Positions 1 to 9,969 of a stretch of DNA of 64,000 bases are shown here, one piece after another. Source of the DNA: Paenibacillus polymyxa (GTDB lineage Bacteria; Bacillota; Bacilli; Paenibacillales; Paenibacillaceae); contig NZ_CP015423.1 in assembly GCF_001719045.1 (NCBI RefSeq), positions 2,502,001-2,566,000 of the forward strand, in the 5' to 3' direction. Both the position numbers and the translations under genes were made by a program. Numbering within the stretch: position 1 is the stretch's first letter; each line of letters begins with the position of its first letter. The notes below the pieces were generated by a model. That model did no database searches. It worked only from the letters and a program-made list of their open reading frames with translations, and had not been told where the DNA came from.

Positions 1-34
1 TCCTGTTCCACTTGATGCTGTAAGCAATCTGTAT

Positions 35-83
35 ACAAAGAAGCAGCGATTCTCCTGTTAATGGAGAATCGCTGCTTCTTTGT
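35..83. terminator. Bidirectional hairpin after glpD
   Basis: A perfect 21-bp inverted repeat (35-55 with 63-83) has a 7-nt loop. The glpD gene ends at 142 reading toward it, so it most likely ends that operon. The stem has AAAG/CTTT ends on both sides but only a weak U-tract. Confidence 0.75.
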
Positions 84-141
84 GCTTTCGGTCCATGTCT
101 TAAAGCAATGGACGGCTCAAGGATATACATCCCTTGCGGTC

Positions 142-1848
142 TCAAATAGCTTCAACGTCGCCGGGTTTCGCCTCTACCTCTACAGGCGTTACAGCTTCAT
201 ACAGGTAAGCATCCAGCTCAGCCGTATATTGTCGTTCTTGTGCGGCGCTCCAGCCTGCATGTTCGGACATTAATGCAATGGCGGGCTGTTTCCAGCGCTT
301 CACCTCGTCAATTTGGAAGAACAGCGCCCCGGTTCGGCGTATGAAAAAATCAGACGGTGTCACCGTCATTTCCTGTTCCATCGCATACAGGAGCGGGACA
401 CGCACTTCCACAGGCAGCGCTGCTTCCTTCTCGGTAGCCTCCTTCATGCTCCGTGCCGCTATGGCAAACAGCCGCTCTGTGTTGGAGCCATAGCGGGTTG
501 CCCATGCTCTAGCCGTTTCCAGCGACAGGCCGAGCGCAACACCCGCTGCGGATTGCTTGCTCACGAAGGCGTCCCAGCCCGCCGATCCGCCTACGCTGCC
601 GCCTGAAATCGGGATATGCCTGGTGCGACATGCCCGGAAGCTTTGCCCGTGCAAGCGTCCCAGCTCCCGTACCGCACGATCCACGACGAGTTCGGACATT
701 TTCCGGTAGCCCGTCAGCTTGCCGCCTGCAATCGTGATCAGACCTGAACGGGATTCCCAAATTTCGTCCTTGCGTGAAATTTCCGAAGGACTTTTACCGT
801 CTTCATAAATGAGCGGCCTTACCCCTGCCCAACTGGATTCTACATCCGTAACAGTCAGTTTCACATCTGGGAACATTCCGTTGATCGCTTGAAGCACATA
901 GGCCCGATCTTCGGCGGTCATCCGAGGGTGCGCCGTATCCCCTTCATACACCGTGTCGGTCGTACCTGCATAGGTTTTTCCATCACGTGGGATGGCAAAT
1001 ACCATGCGTCCATCCGGTGTATCGAAGTACACTGCCTGTTTGAGTGGAAAGCGCTCAGCATCGAACACCAGGTGAATACCTTTCGTCAGGCGTAGCACCT
1101 TGCCCTCTTTGGAGCGATCCATTTCCCGCAACGTATCTACCCATGGTCCGGCCGCATTAATAACCAGTGAAGCTCGAATTTCGTATGGCTTTCCCGTTAC
1201 CCGATCCGTTACGCTTGCGCCGCTTATTCGTCCGCCGTCATACAGCAGCTTGTCAGCCTTGGCATAGTTCACCGCCAGCGCCCCTCGTGTAACAGCTTCC
1301 TTCATGACCTCAATCGTCAGGCGAGCATCATCTGTGCGGTACTCCACATAGCTGCCGCTCCCCTTCAGTCCATCACGCTTCAGCAAAGGCTCGCGCTCTA
1401 GCGTAGCCTGGATGTCCAGCATACGACGGCGCTCACTACGCTTAACACCAGCAAGGAAATCATATACTAGCAGCCCGACAGAGGTGGTGAATGCGTTAAA
1501 CGTGCCGCCCTTGTGAAAAGGAAGCAGCATACGCTCCGGTATGGTCACATGTGGGCCATTTTCGAATACGATGGCCCGCTCCTTCCCGACCTCGGCTACC
1601 ATCTTAACTTCAAACTGCTTCAAATAACGAAGACCACCATGCACTAGCTTAGTCGAGCGGCTGGACGTACCTGCTGCAAAATCCTGCATCTCCACCAGTG
1701 CTGTCTTCAAACCACGATCCGCCGCATCCAGCGCAATCCCCGCCCCTGTAATGCCGCCGCCAATGATTAAAATATCAAAATGCTCATGTCCCATACGTTC
1801 CAAAACAGCGGTTCTCTCCTGCGCAGCAAATCCCTGTTCTCCCATCAT
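142..1848 (-). CDS. glpD: Aerobic glycerol-3-phosphate dehydrogenase
   Basis: FAD-dependent enzyme that oxidises sn-glycerol-3-phosphate to dihydroxyacetone phosphate and passes electrons to menaquinone at the membrane. The protein is 568 aa, close to the usual ~555. A Rossmann FAD motif GGGITGAG lies near residue 30, followed by the family segments SSRSTKLVHGGLRYL and, later, GGKLTGYR. It is the last gene of glpP-glpK-glpD. The 225-nt gap to glpK holds a terminator-like hairpin, the expected target of the antiterminator GlpP. The identity is firm by family recognition. An alternative start at the second Met would change only one residue. Confidence 0.95.
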   Translation of the reverse strand: MMGEQGFAAQERTAVLERMGHEHFDILIIGGGITGAGIALDAADRGLKTALVEMQDFAAGTSSRSTKLVHGGLRYLKQFEVKMVAEVGKERAIVFENGPHVTIPERMLLPFHKGGTFNAFTTSVGLLVYDFLAGVKRSERRRMLDIQATLEREPLLKRDGLKGSGSYVEYRTDDARLTIEVMKEAVTRGALAVNYAKADKLLYDGGRISGASVTDRVTGKPYEIRASLVINAAGPWVDTLREMDRSKEGKVLRLTKGIHLVFDAERFPLKQAVYFDTPDGRMVFAIPRDGKTYAGTTDTVYEGDTAHPRMTAEDRAYVLQAINGMFPDVKLTVTDVESSWAGVRPLIYEDGKSPSEISRKDEIWESRSGLITIAGGKLTGYRKMSELVVDRAVRELGRLHGQSFRACRTRHIPISGGSVGGSAGWDAFVSKQSAAGVALGLSLETARAWATRYGSNTERLFAIAARSMKEATEKEAALPVEVRVPLLYAMEQEMTVTPSDFFIRRTGALFFQIDEVKRWKQPAIALMSEHAGWSAAQERQYTAELDAYLYEAVTPVEVEAKPGDVEAI

Positions 1849-1910
1849 GTATCCCTCCAGCTTTGTATATATTCACGATGCAATCTGCCAACCGAATCAT
1901 CATAAGGTAC

Positions 1911-1961
1911 AAAAAAAGACCACGAACATCGCTGCGGCGGATGCCGAGCGGTTCATGGTCT
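1911..1961 (-). promoter_or_regulatory. glpD leader terminator (likely GlpP target)
   Basis: On the minus strand an 11-bp stem with one mismatch (1917-1927 with 1951-1961, AGACCAYGAAC arms) contains an inner GC-rich stem and is followed by seven U. It lies between glpK and glpD, about 60 nt before the glpD start. In B. subtilis GlpP with glycerol-3-phosphate prevents termination at such a leader hairpin. The structure is seen; the GlpP control is inferred. Confidence 0.7.
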
Positions 1962-2073
1962 CTCCAAGTCTCCTGACGAGTATTAACTTATCTATATCGT
2001 AGCACACACGATACGCTATGAAAAGGGAAATCTGCCTGTTGTCAGATGGCTACCTTCTATCGTAAAACCATCC

Positions 2074-3621
<1,548 letters not shown>

Positions 3622-4179
3622 CTATTGCTTATAATGCTCGAACAGTTGTTTATTGGAGGTCGTAACTGCTGTAGCTCCCGCAGCCAACGCCGCTTCCACA
3701 TCCTCAGGGGTGCGAATAAGTCCGCCCGCCAAAATAGGAATGCCCGTGCGTTCGCTGACCTCCTTAATCATCGGCGGAACAACACCGGGCAGCACCTCAA
3801 TATAATCAGGTCGTGTTTTTTCCACCAGCGCGTAGCTTTTTTCCAGCGCAATCGTATCGAGCAGGAACACCCGCTGTACAGCAAGAATCCCCTTCTTTTT
3901 AGCGGTTGCGATCACCCCGGATCGGGTCGAAATAATCCCAAATGGCTTAATTTCCTGACACAAATATTCAGCCGCATACTCGTCATTCTTCAAGCCTTGC
4001 ACCAGATCGGCATGCAGGAGCATTTGCTTGCTGCGACTCCTAGCCATCTGGTACAGGTTGCGTAGCTGCGCTACATGCGTATCCAGAAAAACAGCATACT
4101 CATAAGAACTGTCCAAAATACCCTCCAGCTGCTTCATATGCTTAGCTGCAGGTAAAATGCGTTGTCCCTGAAATGGCAT
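3622..4179 (-). CDS. glpP: Glycerol operon antiterminator GlpP
   Basis: A 185-aa RNA-binding regulator with a TIM-barrel fold related to glycerophosphodiesterases. In Bacillus it binds leader mRNA of glp genes when glycerol-3-phosphate is present. Visible family segments are LLHADLVQGLKNDEYAAEYL near residue 55, IISTRSGVIATAKKKGILAVQRVFL near 85, and the C-terminal GGLIRTPEDVEAALAAGATAVTTSN. The start has an AAGGGGGA ribosome site. It is first in the glpP-glpK-glpD order, upstream of its own leader target before glpD. Confidence 0.93.
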   Translation of the reverse strand: MPFQGQRILPAAKHMKQLEGILDSSYEYAVFLDTHVAQLRNLYQMARSRSKQMLLHADLVQGLKNDEYAAEYLCQEIKPFGIISTRSGVIATAKKKGILAVQRVFLLDTIALEKSYALVEKTRPDYIEVLPGVVPPMIKEVSERTGIPILAGGLIRTPEDVEAALAAGATAVTTSNKQLFEHYKQ

Positions 4180-4249
4180 GGATATCCCCCTTAGGCTGAA
4201 TGTCGGTCAAACTCGTTCAAATTTTATATTATCACTCTGTTCGACGAAC

Positions 4250-4263
4250 GTGAAGCGGTTTCA
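4250..4263 (-). promoter_or_regulatory. CRE-like site upstream of glpP
   Basis: TGAAACCGCTTCAC on the minus strand matches 12 of 14 positions of the CcpA consensus TGNAANCGNWWNCA. It lies about 70 nt before glpP and overlaps a weak possible -35. Glycerol operons of Bacillus are catabolite repressed, which fits, but two mismatches make this tentative. Confidence 0.35.
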
Positions 4264-4279
4264 TTGCAGATATGTATAA

Positions 4280-4324
4280 AGGCTGCCTTCCCTGCAATAG
4301 ATGTCAGCAGGAAGAAGACAGCCT
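4280..4324 (-). terminator. Terminator after the esterase gene
   Basis: Arms 4280-4295 and 4307-4324 pair imperfectly (AGGCTG, CTTC and CTGC blocks) and on the minus strand run into UUUAUAC. It follows the alpha/beta hydrolase gene ending at 4386 and precedes the glp promoter region. Confidence 0.6.
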
Positions 4325-4385
4325 AATCGTTCAAAGGAACTGGATCAAATCACACGACGGCACCCTTAAAATGCTCTATAGTGTA

Positions 4386-5339
4386 CTAGCCCTCAAACCC
4401 TTGGCGCAGCCATGAGGTAGCGAGCGTGATCGCACCGCGCTTGGCCGCGGTTTCCGACAATGGGTTCAGCATCACAAAGTCGTGGATGATGCCCTGAAAG
4501 CGTGCAGCGGTTACCTCTACCCCTGCTTCACGCAGCTTGTTCGCATAGGCCTCACCTTCATCGCGCAGCACATCGGCCTCGCCTGTAATGACCAGCGCAC
4601 GCGGTAGCCCGTTGAGCTGCTCTGTGGTGGCACGTAACGGGGACGCCGTAATCTGCGCTCGTTCATTGGGATCTGTCGTATATTGATCCCAAAACCATTG
4701 CATTCCTTCGCGGCTCAGGAAATATCCTGTGGCGAACTCCTGGTAGGATTCTGTGTCAAAGGAAGCGTCCGTCACCGGATAAAATAACAACTGCTGCCGG
4801 ATGGCAGGACCACTGCGTTCTTTGGCCAGCAGCGTTACAGCCGCGGTCATGTTGCCGCCGACACTGTCTCCGGCTATCGTCAGCGTATCGGGCTTCAGTC
4901 CATGCTCGCGCCCATGCTGCGTCACCCATTGAACGACCGCGTAAATTTCCTCAATCGCCGTCGGATATTTAACTTCAGGTGCCAAGCTGTATTCCGGGAA
5001 TACAACGGCTGCCTGTGAGCCGACTGCCAATTCACGAATCAGACGATCATGCGTGTGGGCATTACCGAATACCCAGCCGGCTCCGTGAATATATACAATG
5101 ACCGGCAGATCGCTTGTCACTTGTTGTGGACGAACAATTCTGACCTTTACCTCACCGCCAGGCCCACCTGGAATAGTTAGATCTTCTACATCTGCGGCAG
5201 GTTTGTCTGCTGGACCGGATTGAACCTCATTGACCGTTTCACGTCCTTTTTCAGGACCCAAATCATATAGAAACGGAGGCTTGGCATTATCGTCTGCAAA
5301 TTTCTGTGCTGCCGGTTCAAGCTGTACTTTTTTACTCAT
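4386..5339 (-). CDS. Alpha/beta hydrolase, HSL-type esterase
   Basis: A 317-aa cytoplasmic carboxylesterase of the hormone-sensitive-lipase group. The oxyanion-hole motif HGAGW lies near residue 85, the nucleophile serine is in GDSVGGN near 158, and the likely acid and base are in the segments ADVLRDEGE and IHDFVML in the last 70 residues. No signal peptide is visible. The substrate is not predictable; family members hydrolyse short acyl esters. It is a single gene, divergent from the NAD(P)-binding protein at 5606, with a hairpin downstream. Confidence 0.85.
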   Translation of the reverse strand: MSKKVQLEPAAQKFADDNAKPPFLYDLGPEKGRETVNEVQSGPADKPAADVEDLTIPGGPGGEVKVRIVRPQQVTSDLPVIVYIHGAGWVFGNAHTHDRLIRELAVGSQAAVVFPEYSLAPEVKYPTAIEEIYAVVQWVTQHGREHGLKPDTLTIAGDSVGGNMTAAVTLLAKERSGPAIRQQLLFYPVTDASFDTESYQEFATGYFLSREGMQWFWDQYTTDPNERAQITASPLRATTEQLNGLPRALVITGEADVLRDEGEAYANKLREAGVEVTAARFQGIIHDFVMLNPLSETAAKRGAITLATSWLRQGFEG

Positions 5340-5478
5340 ATCGGTTCACTCTTCCTTTCTTATCTGTGGGCTACATATTTCCAATAGGCTTAAGTTTGCT
5401 CATTCAGTTTCACCTTATATATTTAAACGAGTTCCTCTCTTTCCAATCGGAGGACTTTAGTTTGCCCAACAGAAGAGC

Positions 5479-5508
5479 TTGACTTTTATTTTGTGTTGTA
5501 ACTATAAT
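5479..5508 (+). promoter_or_regulatory. SigmaA promoter of the 5606 gene
   Basis: TTGACT (5479-5484) and TATAAT (5503-5508) are separated by 18 nt, about 100 nt before the start codon at 5606. The -10 lies inside a 17-bp palindrome, annotated separately. Confidence 0.75.
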
Positions 5509-5514
5509 AGTTAC
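5498..5514. promoter_or_regulatory. 17-bp palindromic operator over the -10
   Basis: GTAACTATAATAGTTAC is a perfect inverted repeat of 8 bp around one central base and covers the -10 box. A dimeric repressor bound here would block RNA polymerase. It resembles sites of HxlR/MarR-type redox regulators that often control neighbouring NAD(P)H-binding genes; that link is inferred. No such regulator is encoded nearby. Confidence 0.6.
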
Positions 5515-5605
5515 ATATTAAAGTTCGTAAATGCACTGGGTACACTTACGATCAAACGAATGAATCATCCATCATCCACATCATATTTATAGGAGGCTAT
5601 CTATT

Positions 5606-6241
5606 ATGAAAATTGCAGTTATTGGTGCAACCGGTAAAGCAGGAAGTAATATCGTAAAAGAAGCATTAGACAGAGGACATGAAGTAACCGCCATCGTCCG
5701 TGACTCAGCTAAAGTAACAGAAAGTCGTGCTACTGTAGTACAAAAAGACGTTTTTGATCTGAAAACAGATGATCTGAAAGGGTTTGACGTAGTCGTTAAT
5801 GCATTTGCCGCTCCACTCGGACAAGAGCATCTGCATGTCGATGCAGGTAACGTACTAATTGAAAGCCTGCGTAATGTATCCGGTACTCGCCTGATTGTTG
5901 TAGGTGGTGCAGGCAGCTTGTTCACTGACGAATCCCAAACACTTTTGGTAAAAGATGCTCCCGGCTTCCCTGATTTCGTATATCCAACAGCAAATAACCA
6001 AGGAAAAAACCTGGAAATTTTGCGTGGTACCAGCGACCTGAACTGGACTTTCATTAGTCCTTCTGCGGAATTTGCTCTGGGTAAACGCACAGGCTCTTAC
6101 CAAGTGGGAAAAGACACGCTGTTGGTTAATTCCAAAGGTGCAAGCTATGTCAGCTACGAAGATTATGCAGTTGCCGTAGTGGACGAAATCGAAAAACCAC
6201 AACATCTGAACCAACGTTTCACTGTCGTATCCGAGTCCTAA
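5606..6241 (+). CDS. NAD(P)-binding Rossmann protein (NmrA/YwnB-like)
   Basis: A 211-aa atypical short-chain dehydrogenase. The nucleotide-binding motif GATGKAGSNIVKEAL is at residues 7-21, followed by GHEVTAIVRD. LIVVGGAGSL lies mid-protein. The usual YxxxK active site of classical SDRs is not evident, which fits the NmrA-like group that binds the cofactor to act as a reductase or redox sensor. An AGGAGG ribosome site precedes ATG. It is transcribed alone from a promoter with a palindromic operator and followed by a bidirectional terminator. Confidence 0.85.
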   Translation: MKIAVIGATGKAGSNIVKEALDRGHEVTAIVRDSAKVTESRATVVQKDVFDLKTDDLKGFDVVVNAFAAPLGQEHLHVDAGNVLIESLRNVSGTRLIVVGGAGSLFTDESQTLLVKDAPGFPDFVYPTANNQGKNLEILRGTSDLNWTFISPSAEFALGKRTGSYQVGKDTLLVNSKGASYVSYEDYAVAVVDEIEKPQHLNQRFTVVSES

Positions 6242-6270
6242 TTACTGTGTTCTCGCAGCACATTTAGCAT

Positions 6271-6337
6271 AAAAAAGACCCTTTGCCCATTCTCTCATGC
6301 AGCACGCTATGAGAAATTGAACCCGAAGGGTCTTTTT
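6271..6337. terminator. Bidirectional terminator
   Basis: AAAAAGACCCTT and AAGGGTCTTTTT (arms at about 6272-6283 and 6326-6337) enclose a smaller hairpin. It has U-tracts on both strands and separates the convergent genes ending at 6241 and 6361. Confidence 0.85.
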
Positions 6338-6360
6338 GTTATGACCTGTTGATACTCTCG

Positions 6361-7548
6361 TTATGACTTGTCAGTGCTGACCTTCTTTTCTATATCGTGA
6401 GCGGAAGTCTCCCTCTTATCGCTAAAACACAGCTTGAGAATCGGAGGCGAAGCCAAGGTCGTCAGAATGATGGCAATGATCACCGATGTAAAATATTGCT
6501 GTGCCAACAGACCCGACTGTAGACCGGTAGCTGCGATAATAAGTGCAACCTCGCCGCGAGATATCATCCCGGAGCCGATCGCAAGGGCAGAACGGTTATC
6601 GAAGCCCGTCAGCCGCGCCCCGAGTCCTCCCCCGATTAGCTTTGTCACCAGCGCAATCAGTGTCAAAACAACAACAAATCCGAGCTGCTGCCCTACTCCC
6701 TCAAAGGAAACATTTAATCCGATGCTGACAAAAAATACAGGAACAAAGATGGAATAAGCAATGGGTTCCACCTTTTCTTCTACAACGTGCTTAAAGCTGG
6801 TTTGTGCAATGGCAATCCCGGCCGCAAAGGCTCCGATAATCCCTGCCATCCCCAACGTATCCGCAAAATACGCAAACCCAAAGCAAATAATCAACGCAGT
6901 CGTGATGACTGCTTCAGTCACCTTGAGTGGAGCAAGTATTTTCATAACCCATGGAACAACGAACCAGCCCCCCAGAATAGCTACCACGAAGAAAACTAGC
7001 TTTTTGCCAACAAGAAGTCCCAACGAAGTTTCTCCACCCATACCGAATATACTCATTACTACCACTAGCAGCACCACGACAAGCACATCATCCAGCACTG
7101 CCGCACCCAAAATGGTCGAGCCTTCCCGGGTATTCAGCTTATTCATATCCTTGAGTACCTGTACCGTAATGCTTACCGAGGTAGCACTTAGAATAATTCC
7201 TAGAAACCAGCCTTCATGCACCGAGAATCCAAAGGCTTCCCCTACACCAAAACCACAAATTAGCGGTAAAATAATACCTCCAACCGCCACAGCTACCGCA
7301 GGCTTCCAGTTACGTCGAAGTTGATCCAAATCCGTCTCCAGTCCAGCAATGAACATCAGCAGCAGCACGCCGATTTCAGACATATCATGAATCAGCGAAT
7401 CATTCTGAACCCATCCTAATACGGCTGGGCCCAGGACAATTCCTGCGATCAGCTTTCCCAACACCGCTGGTTGACCGAGCTTGACGGACAAATGACCCGC
7501 GACTTTTGTGAACAGTAGAATCAGCAGAAGATATAGTATAAATTGCAT
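6361..7548 (-). CDS. CPA2-family cation:proton antiporter
   Basis: A 395-aa membrane protein with about 12 hydrophobic segments. It matches the NapA/GerN/KefB-type antiporters, which exchange Na+ or K+ for protons. N-terminal KLGQPAVLGKLIAGIVLGP and the ion-site segment GAAVLDDVLVVVLLV near residue 150 (paired acidic residues) are visible. The C-terminus is short and cytosolic, with no RCK/TrkA-N domain, so there is no built-in nucleotide gate. It is an apparently single gene. Ion specificity cannot be read from the sequence. Confidence 0.88.
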   Translation of the reverse strand: MQFILYLLLILLFTKVAGHLSVKLGQPAVLGKLIAGIVLGPAVLGWVQNDSLIHDMSEIGVLLLMFIAGLETDLDQLRRNWKPAVAVAVGGIILPLICGFGVGEAFGFSVHEGWFLGIILSATSVSITVQVLKDMNKLNTREGSTILGAAVLDDVLVVVLLVVVMSIFGMGGETSLGLLVGKKLVFFVVAILGGWFVVPWVMKILAPLKVTEAVITTALIICFGFAYFADTLGMAGIIGAFAAGIAIAQTSFKHVVEEKVEPIAYSIFVPVFFVSIGLNVSFEGVGQQLGFVVVLTLIALVTKLIGGGLGARLTGFDNRSALAIGSGMISRGEVALIIAATGLQSGLLAQQYFTSVIIAIILTTLASPPILKLCFSDKRETSAHDIEKKVSTDKS

Positions 7549-7862
7549 AGGCTGATAACCTCCTTTTATTTAATCCTTGAACTCATCTGCGCATAACCCA
7601 CAATATTGAAGATACTGATAATCATAAAATGCTAAACAAACGTGCAAAATATGTGTCTGACCTGAAACAACCAGCTCGCAAAATAAAAAGGGAAACCTGA
7701 AATACAGCACAGGTTCCCTTAAAAAAGACATAAAGGAGCCTTGGTGACAGGCTCCTCCGGTAAATTCCTATATTCTTTTAATGTTGTCGGTCATACTTGC
7801 GCAAACGAGCAATTTTATCTATTAATTATATCTCTTCTGCAAACCCGTGTAAACGTGTTGAA
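7549..7862. other. Intergenic region with tandem hairpins
   Basis: This 314-nt stretch between the antiporter start and the acetyltransferase end holds two hairpins (7688-7720 and 7734-7756), annotated as terminators, and otherwise AT-rich sequence that must contain the antiporter promoter. I could not assign a clear -35/-10. No coding sequence with a ribosome site was seen. Confidence 0.5.
7688..7756 (-). terminator. Two tandem terminator hairpins after the GNAT gene
   Basis: Reading minus, the first hairpin (7734-7756, AGGAGCC/GGCTCCT) is followed by UUUAUGUCUUUUUU. The second (7688-7720, AAGGGAACCTG arms with one bulge) is followed by UUUUUAUUUU. Both follow the gene that ends at 7863. 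Confidence 0.75.
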
Positions 7863-8450
7863 TCAATTTTCTGCTTTTTTCACATAGCGGTCGCGGTATT
7901 CGTGGTCCAGCATACTCATCAGAATCGAATCATGGTATTCATAATTGTAGAATAAAGCATCCCGCTGCACACCTTCGCGCTGAAATCCTACTTTTTCATA
8001 GCAACGAATGGCACGTTCATTAAAATCAAATACATTCAGCTCAATCCGATGCAGATTACAGATACCGAATCCGTAATCCAGCATAAGTACAAGCGCTTCG
8101 GTGCCGTAGCCTTTCCCCTGATTTCCCTGCTCATTGATCGCAATACGGATGTTGGCACTGCGGTTCAGGCTGTCCATATCCTGCAGGGCTATATCCCCAA
8201 TGACACGATCATCTTCGCGAAGCGCAATCAACAGCAACAGGCTTGAGGTGTCCTGTCCTTTAGCTTCAATATAACGGGCAATTTGATCCTTGGTAAAGCT
8301 GCGTTGTGTGCCTGTCAGCCTCCGCACATCCTGATGGAACAATGTATTATAGTATAGCTCGGTGTCCTCTACGTTAACGGGACGCAAGTACACCCGTGAT
8401 CCTTCAAGTAACCGTGCCACAGGCTCTGAGGCTGAAGTTTGTTGAGTCAT
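7863..8450 (-). CDS. GNAT N-acetyltransferase, RimJ/RimL type
   Basis: Acetyl-CoA-dependent acetyltransferase, 195 aa from the chosen ATG. It has the N-terminal R-VYLRPVN-EDTELYY of this group and the acetyl-CoA loop QGNQGKGYGTEAL, then NLHRIELNVFDFNERAIRCYEKVGF. Homologues acetylate ribosomal protein N-termini, spermidine or antibiotics; the substrate here is unknown. Start choice: GGGAG lies 8 nt before the ATG at 8450. A second ATG directly before it (8453) is possible, and a longer reading from a TTG at 8492 is unlikely. Confidence 0.85.
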   Translation of the reverse strand: MTQQTSASEPVARLLEGSRVYLRPVNVEDTELYYNTLFHQDVRRLTGTQRSFTKDQIARYIEAKGQDTSSLLLLIALREDDRVIGDIALQDMDSLNRSANIRIAINEQGNQGKGYGTEALVLMLDYGFGICNLHRIELNVFDFNERAIRCYEKVGFQREGVQRDALFYNYEYHDSILMSMLDHEYRDRYVKKAEN

Positions 8451-8515
8451 CATGATCTCTCCCATGCTAATAATATAAATGACGAAAATCAAAGCAAATT
8501 ATTGCGCAAGTTTGA

Positions 8516-9877
8516 CTACGCAAGGTCTGCATTTTGCTCCGTAGTCAGGCTAGAATCAGCGAGGGACTCGCGCCAAATTACGGATTGAAGCAGCAGGCCT
8601 GCCAAACCCAAGATTCCAACAGTCATCCCGATCCAGACAAAAGCCGTTCCCGCCCCTGCTATTCGGATTAATACTCCCCCTGCAAGCGGGCAAACGACCA
8701 TGATTGCTCCAATCACGGTACTTTGGATACCAAAGACGCGCCCCACCATATCAGCAGGGGTTTTGGCTTGTAATATATAATTCTGGGTGATAATGTACAG
8801 GCCGTTGCCCACGCCCAGCACGGCCCCAATCATAAGCAGTCCGGGAAATCCTGTTCCGGGTCGCGCCCAGCCTAAAGCAGCAATAGCTCCGCCAACCAGT
8901 ACATATCCACCACCTAGCCCCCAGCCTGCGCTTATGCGATTCAAGCGATTAAGCACAAGCATGCAGCCGACGGCGCCAGCCCCAATGGCTGAAACCAGCC
9001 AGCCAAGCAGTGATTCATTACCCGGAGCGAGCACTCGCAGCAATGTAGGGAACTGGTAGTCGATCATGAGAATGGCGATCAAGCCGAAAAGTCCGAATAT
9101 AAGCGTATGCAAAAGCATTCGACTGCGCCATAAGAACGCCCAGCCCTCACGCCATTGGTTGAAAAAACGAGATGCGCGGACATGCTCCTCCTGCATTTTG
9201 GCTTCATCGGCCTTAGGCGCTGTATGGGCAGCCGCCTTTCCTTGCTGCCCGGCTGCAACAGCTTGTTGGTCTGCGCTGGCCAGCGCCGGACCGATTCCGC
9301 GGAGCGGCCACAGCAACAGGCCGGAACAGAGACGCAGCAATGCATTGAGAATAATGCATGCCTGAGGGGACAACACAGTCAAGGTCATAGCGCCCAGTAA
9401 TGGCCCTGCCACTTTGGAGGCCTGATTGACCAGCCCATTCAGCGAGGTCGCCCGAAACAGGTCGTCGCTGGCGACTACCGTGCGGGTTAAGCCTTGCTGT
9501 GAAGGCATTTGGAATACGCCAGCCGCCGCGCGCAGACCGAGCAAAGGCAGCAGCCACGCCGGGCCCGGGACGGCGAGGATCGCCAGCGTCAATAAGGCGA
9601 TAGCTGCATCGCAGACGATCATCAGCCTGGCCTTGTGTACCCGGTCGGCTAACGTGCCCGCGATGGAACCCAGCAGCAGACCCGGTAGGGCCATCACTAC
9701 CGGAATCAGCGCAATCATCATAGGGTCGGCTTCCCAGCGATAGGCAACAAGCACCTGAATGGCGATAGCATCAAACCAATCGCCAAAGGAGGCAGCCGTG
9801 TGCGCCGCAAACATCCGCCGAAAACGGCCATTGCGCCAAATGCTAGGCGTGGATTGCAGTTCTTTCTTTTCCTTCAT
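8516..9877 (-). CDS. MFS exporter (EntS/MefA-like)
   Basis: A 453-aa major facilitator with 12 predicted membrane segments, of the MFS_3 type seen in enterobactin exporters and macrolide efflux pumps. N-terminal RMFAAHTAASFGDWFDAIAIQVLVAY and the motif-A-like loop GTLADRVHKARLMI are visible. A hydrophilic, charged central loop (about residues 205-235) links the halves. The gene is GC-richer than its neighbours. The substrate is unknown. A GGGTGAG ribosome site precedes the ATG. Confidence 0.82.
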   Translation of the reverse strand: MKEKKELQSTPSIWRNGRFRRMFAAHTAASFGDWFDAIAIQVLVAYRWEADPMMIALIPVVMALPGLLLGSIAGTLADRVHKARLMIVCDAAIALLTLAILAVPGPAWLLPLLGLRAAAGVFQMPSQQGLTRTVVASDDLFRATSLNGLVNQASKVAGPLLGAMTLTVLSPQACIILNALLRLCSGLLLWPLRGIGPALASADQQAVAAGQQGKAAAHTAPKADEAKMQEEHVRASRFFNQWREGWAFLWRSRMLLHTLIFGLFGLIAILMIDYQFPTLLRVLAPGNESLLGWLVSAIGAGAVGCMLVLNRLNRISAGWGLGGGYVLVGGAIAALGWARPGTGFPGLLMIGAVLGVGNGLYIITQNYILQAKTPADMVGRVFGIQSTVIGAIMVVCPLAGGVLIRIAGAGTAFVWIGMTVGILGLAGLLLQSVIWRESLADSSLTTEQNADLA

Positions 9878-9969
9878 TATCTACTCACCCTGCTCTCATT
9901 TTCAGCTTCTTTAGCAATAAGAACATTCTAGCGGGTCTATATCAGAGGAAAATCAGACAGCTAAAAACA

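Noticed and set aside
6761..7324. 187-codon plus-strand ORF
   Set aside because: It is antisense to the antiporter gene, has the Thr/Pro/Ser-rich composition typical of shadows of membrane-protein genes, and no ribosome site.
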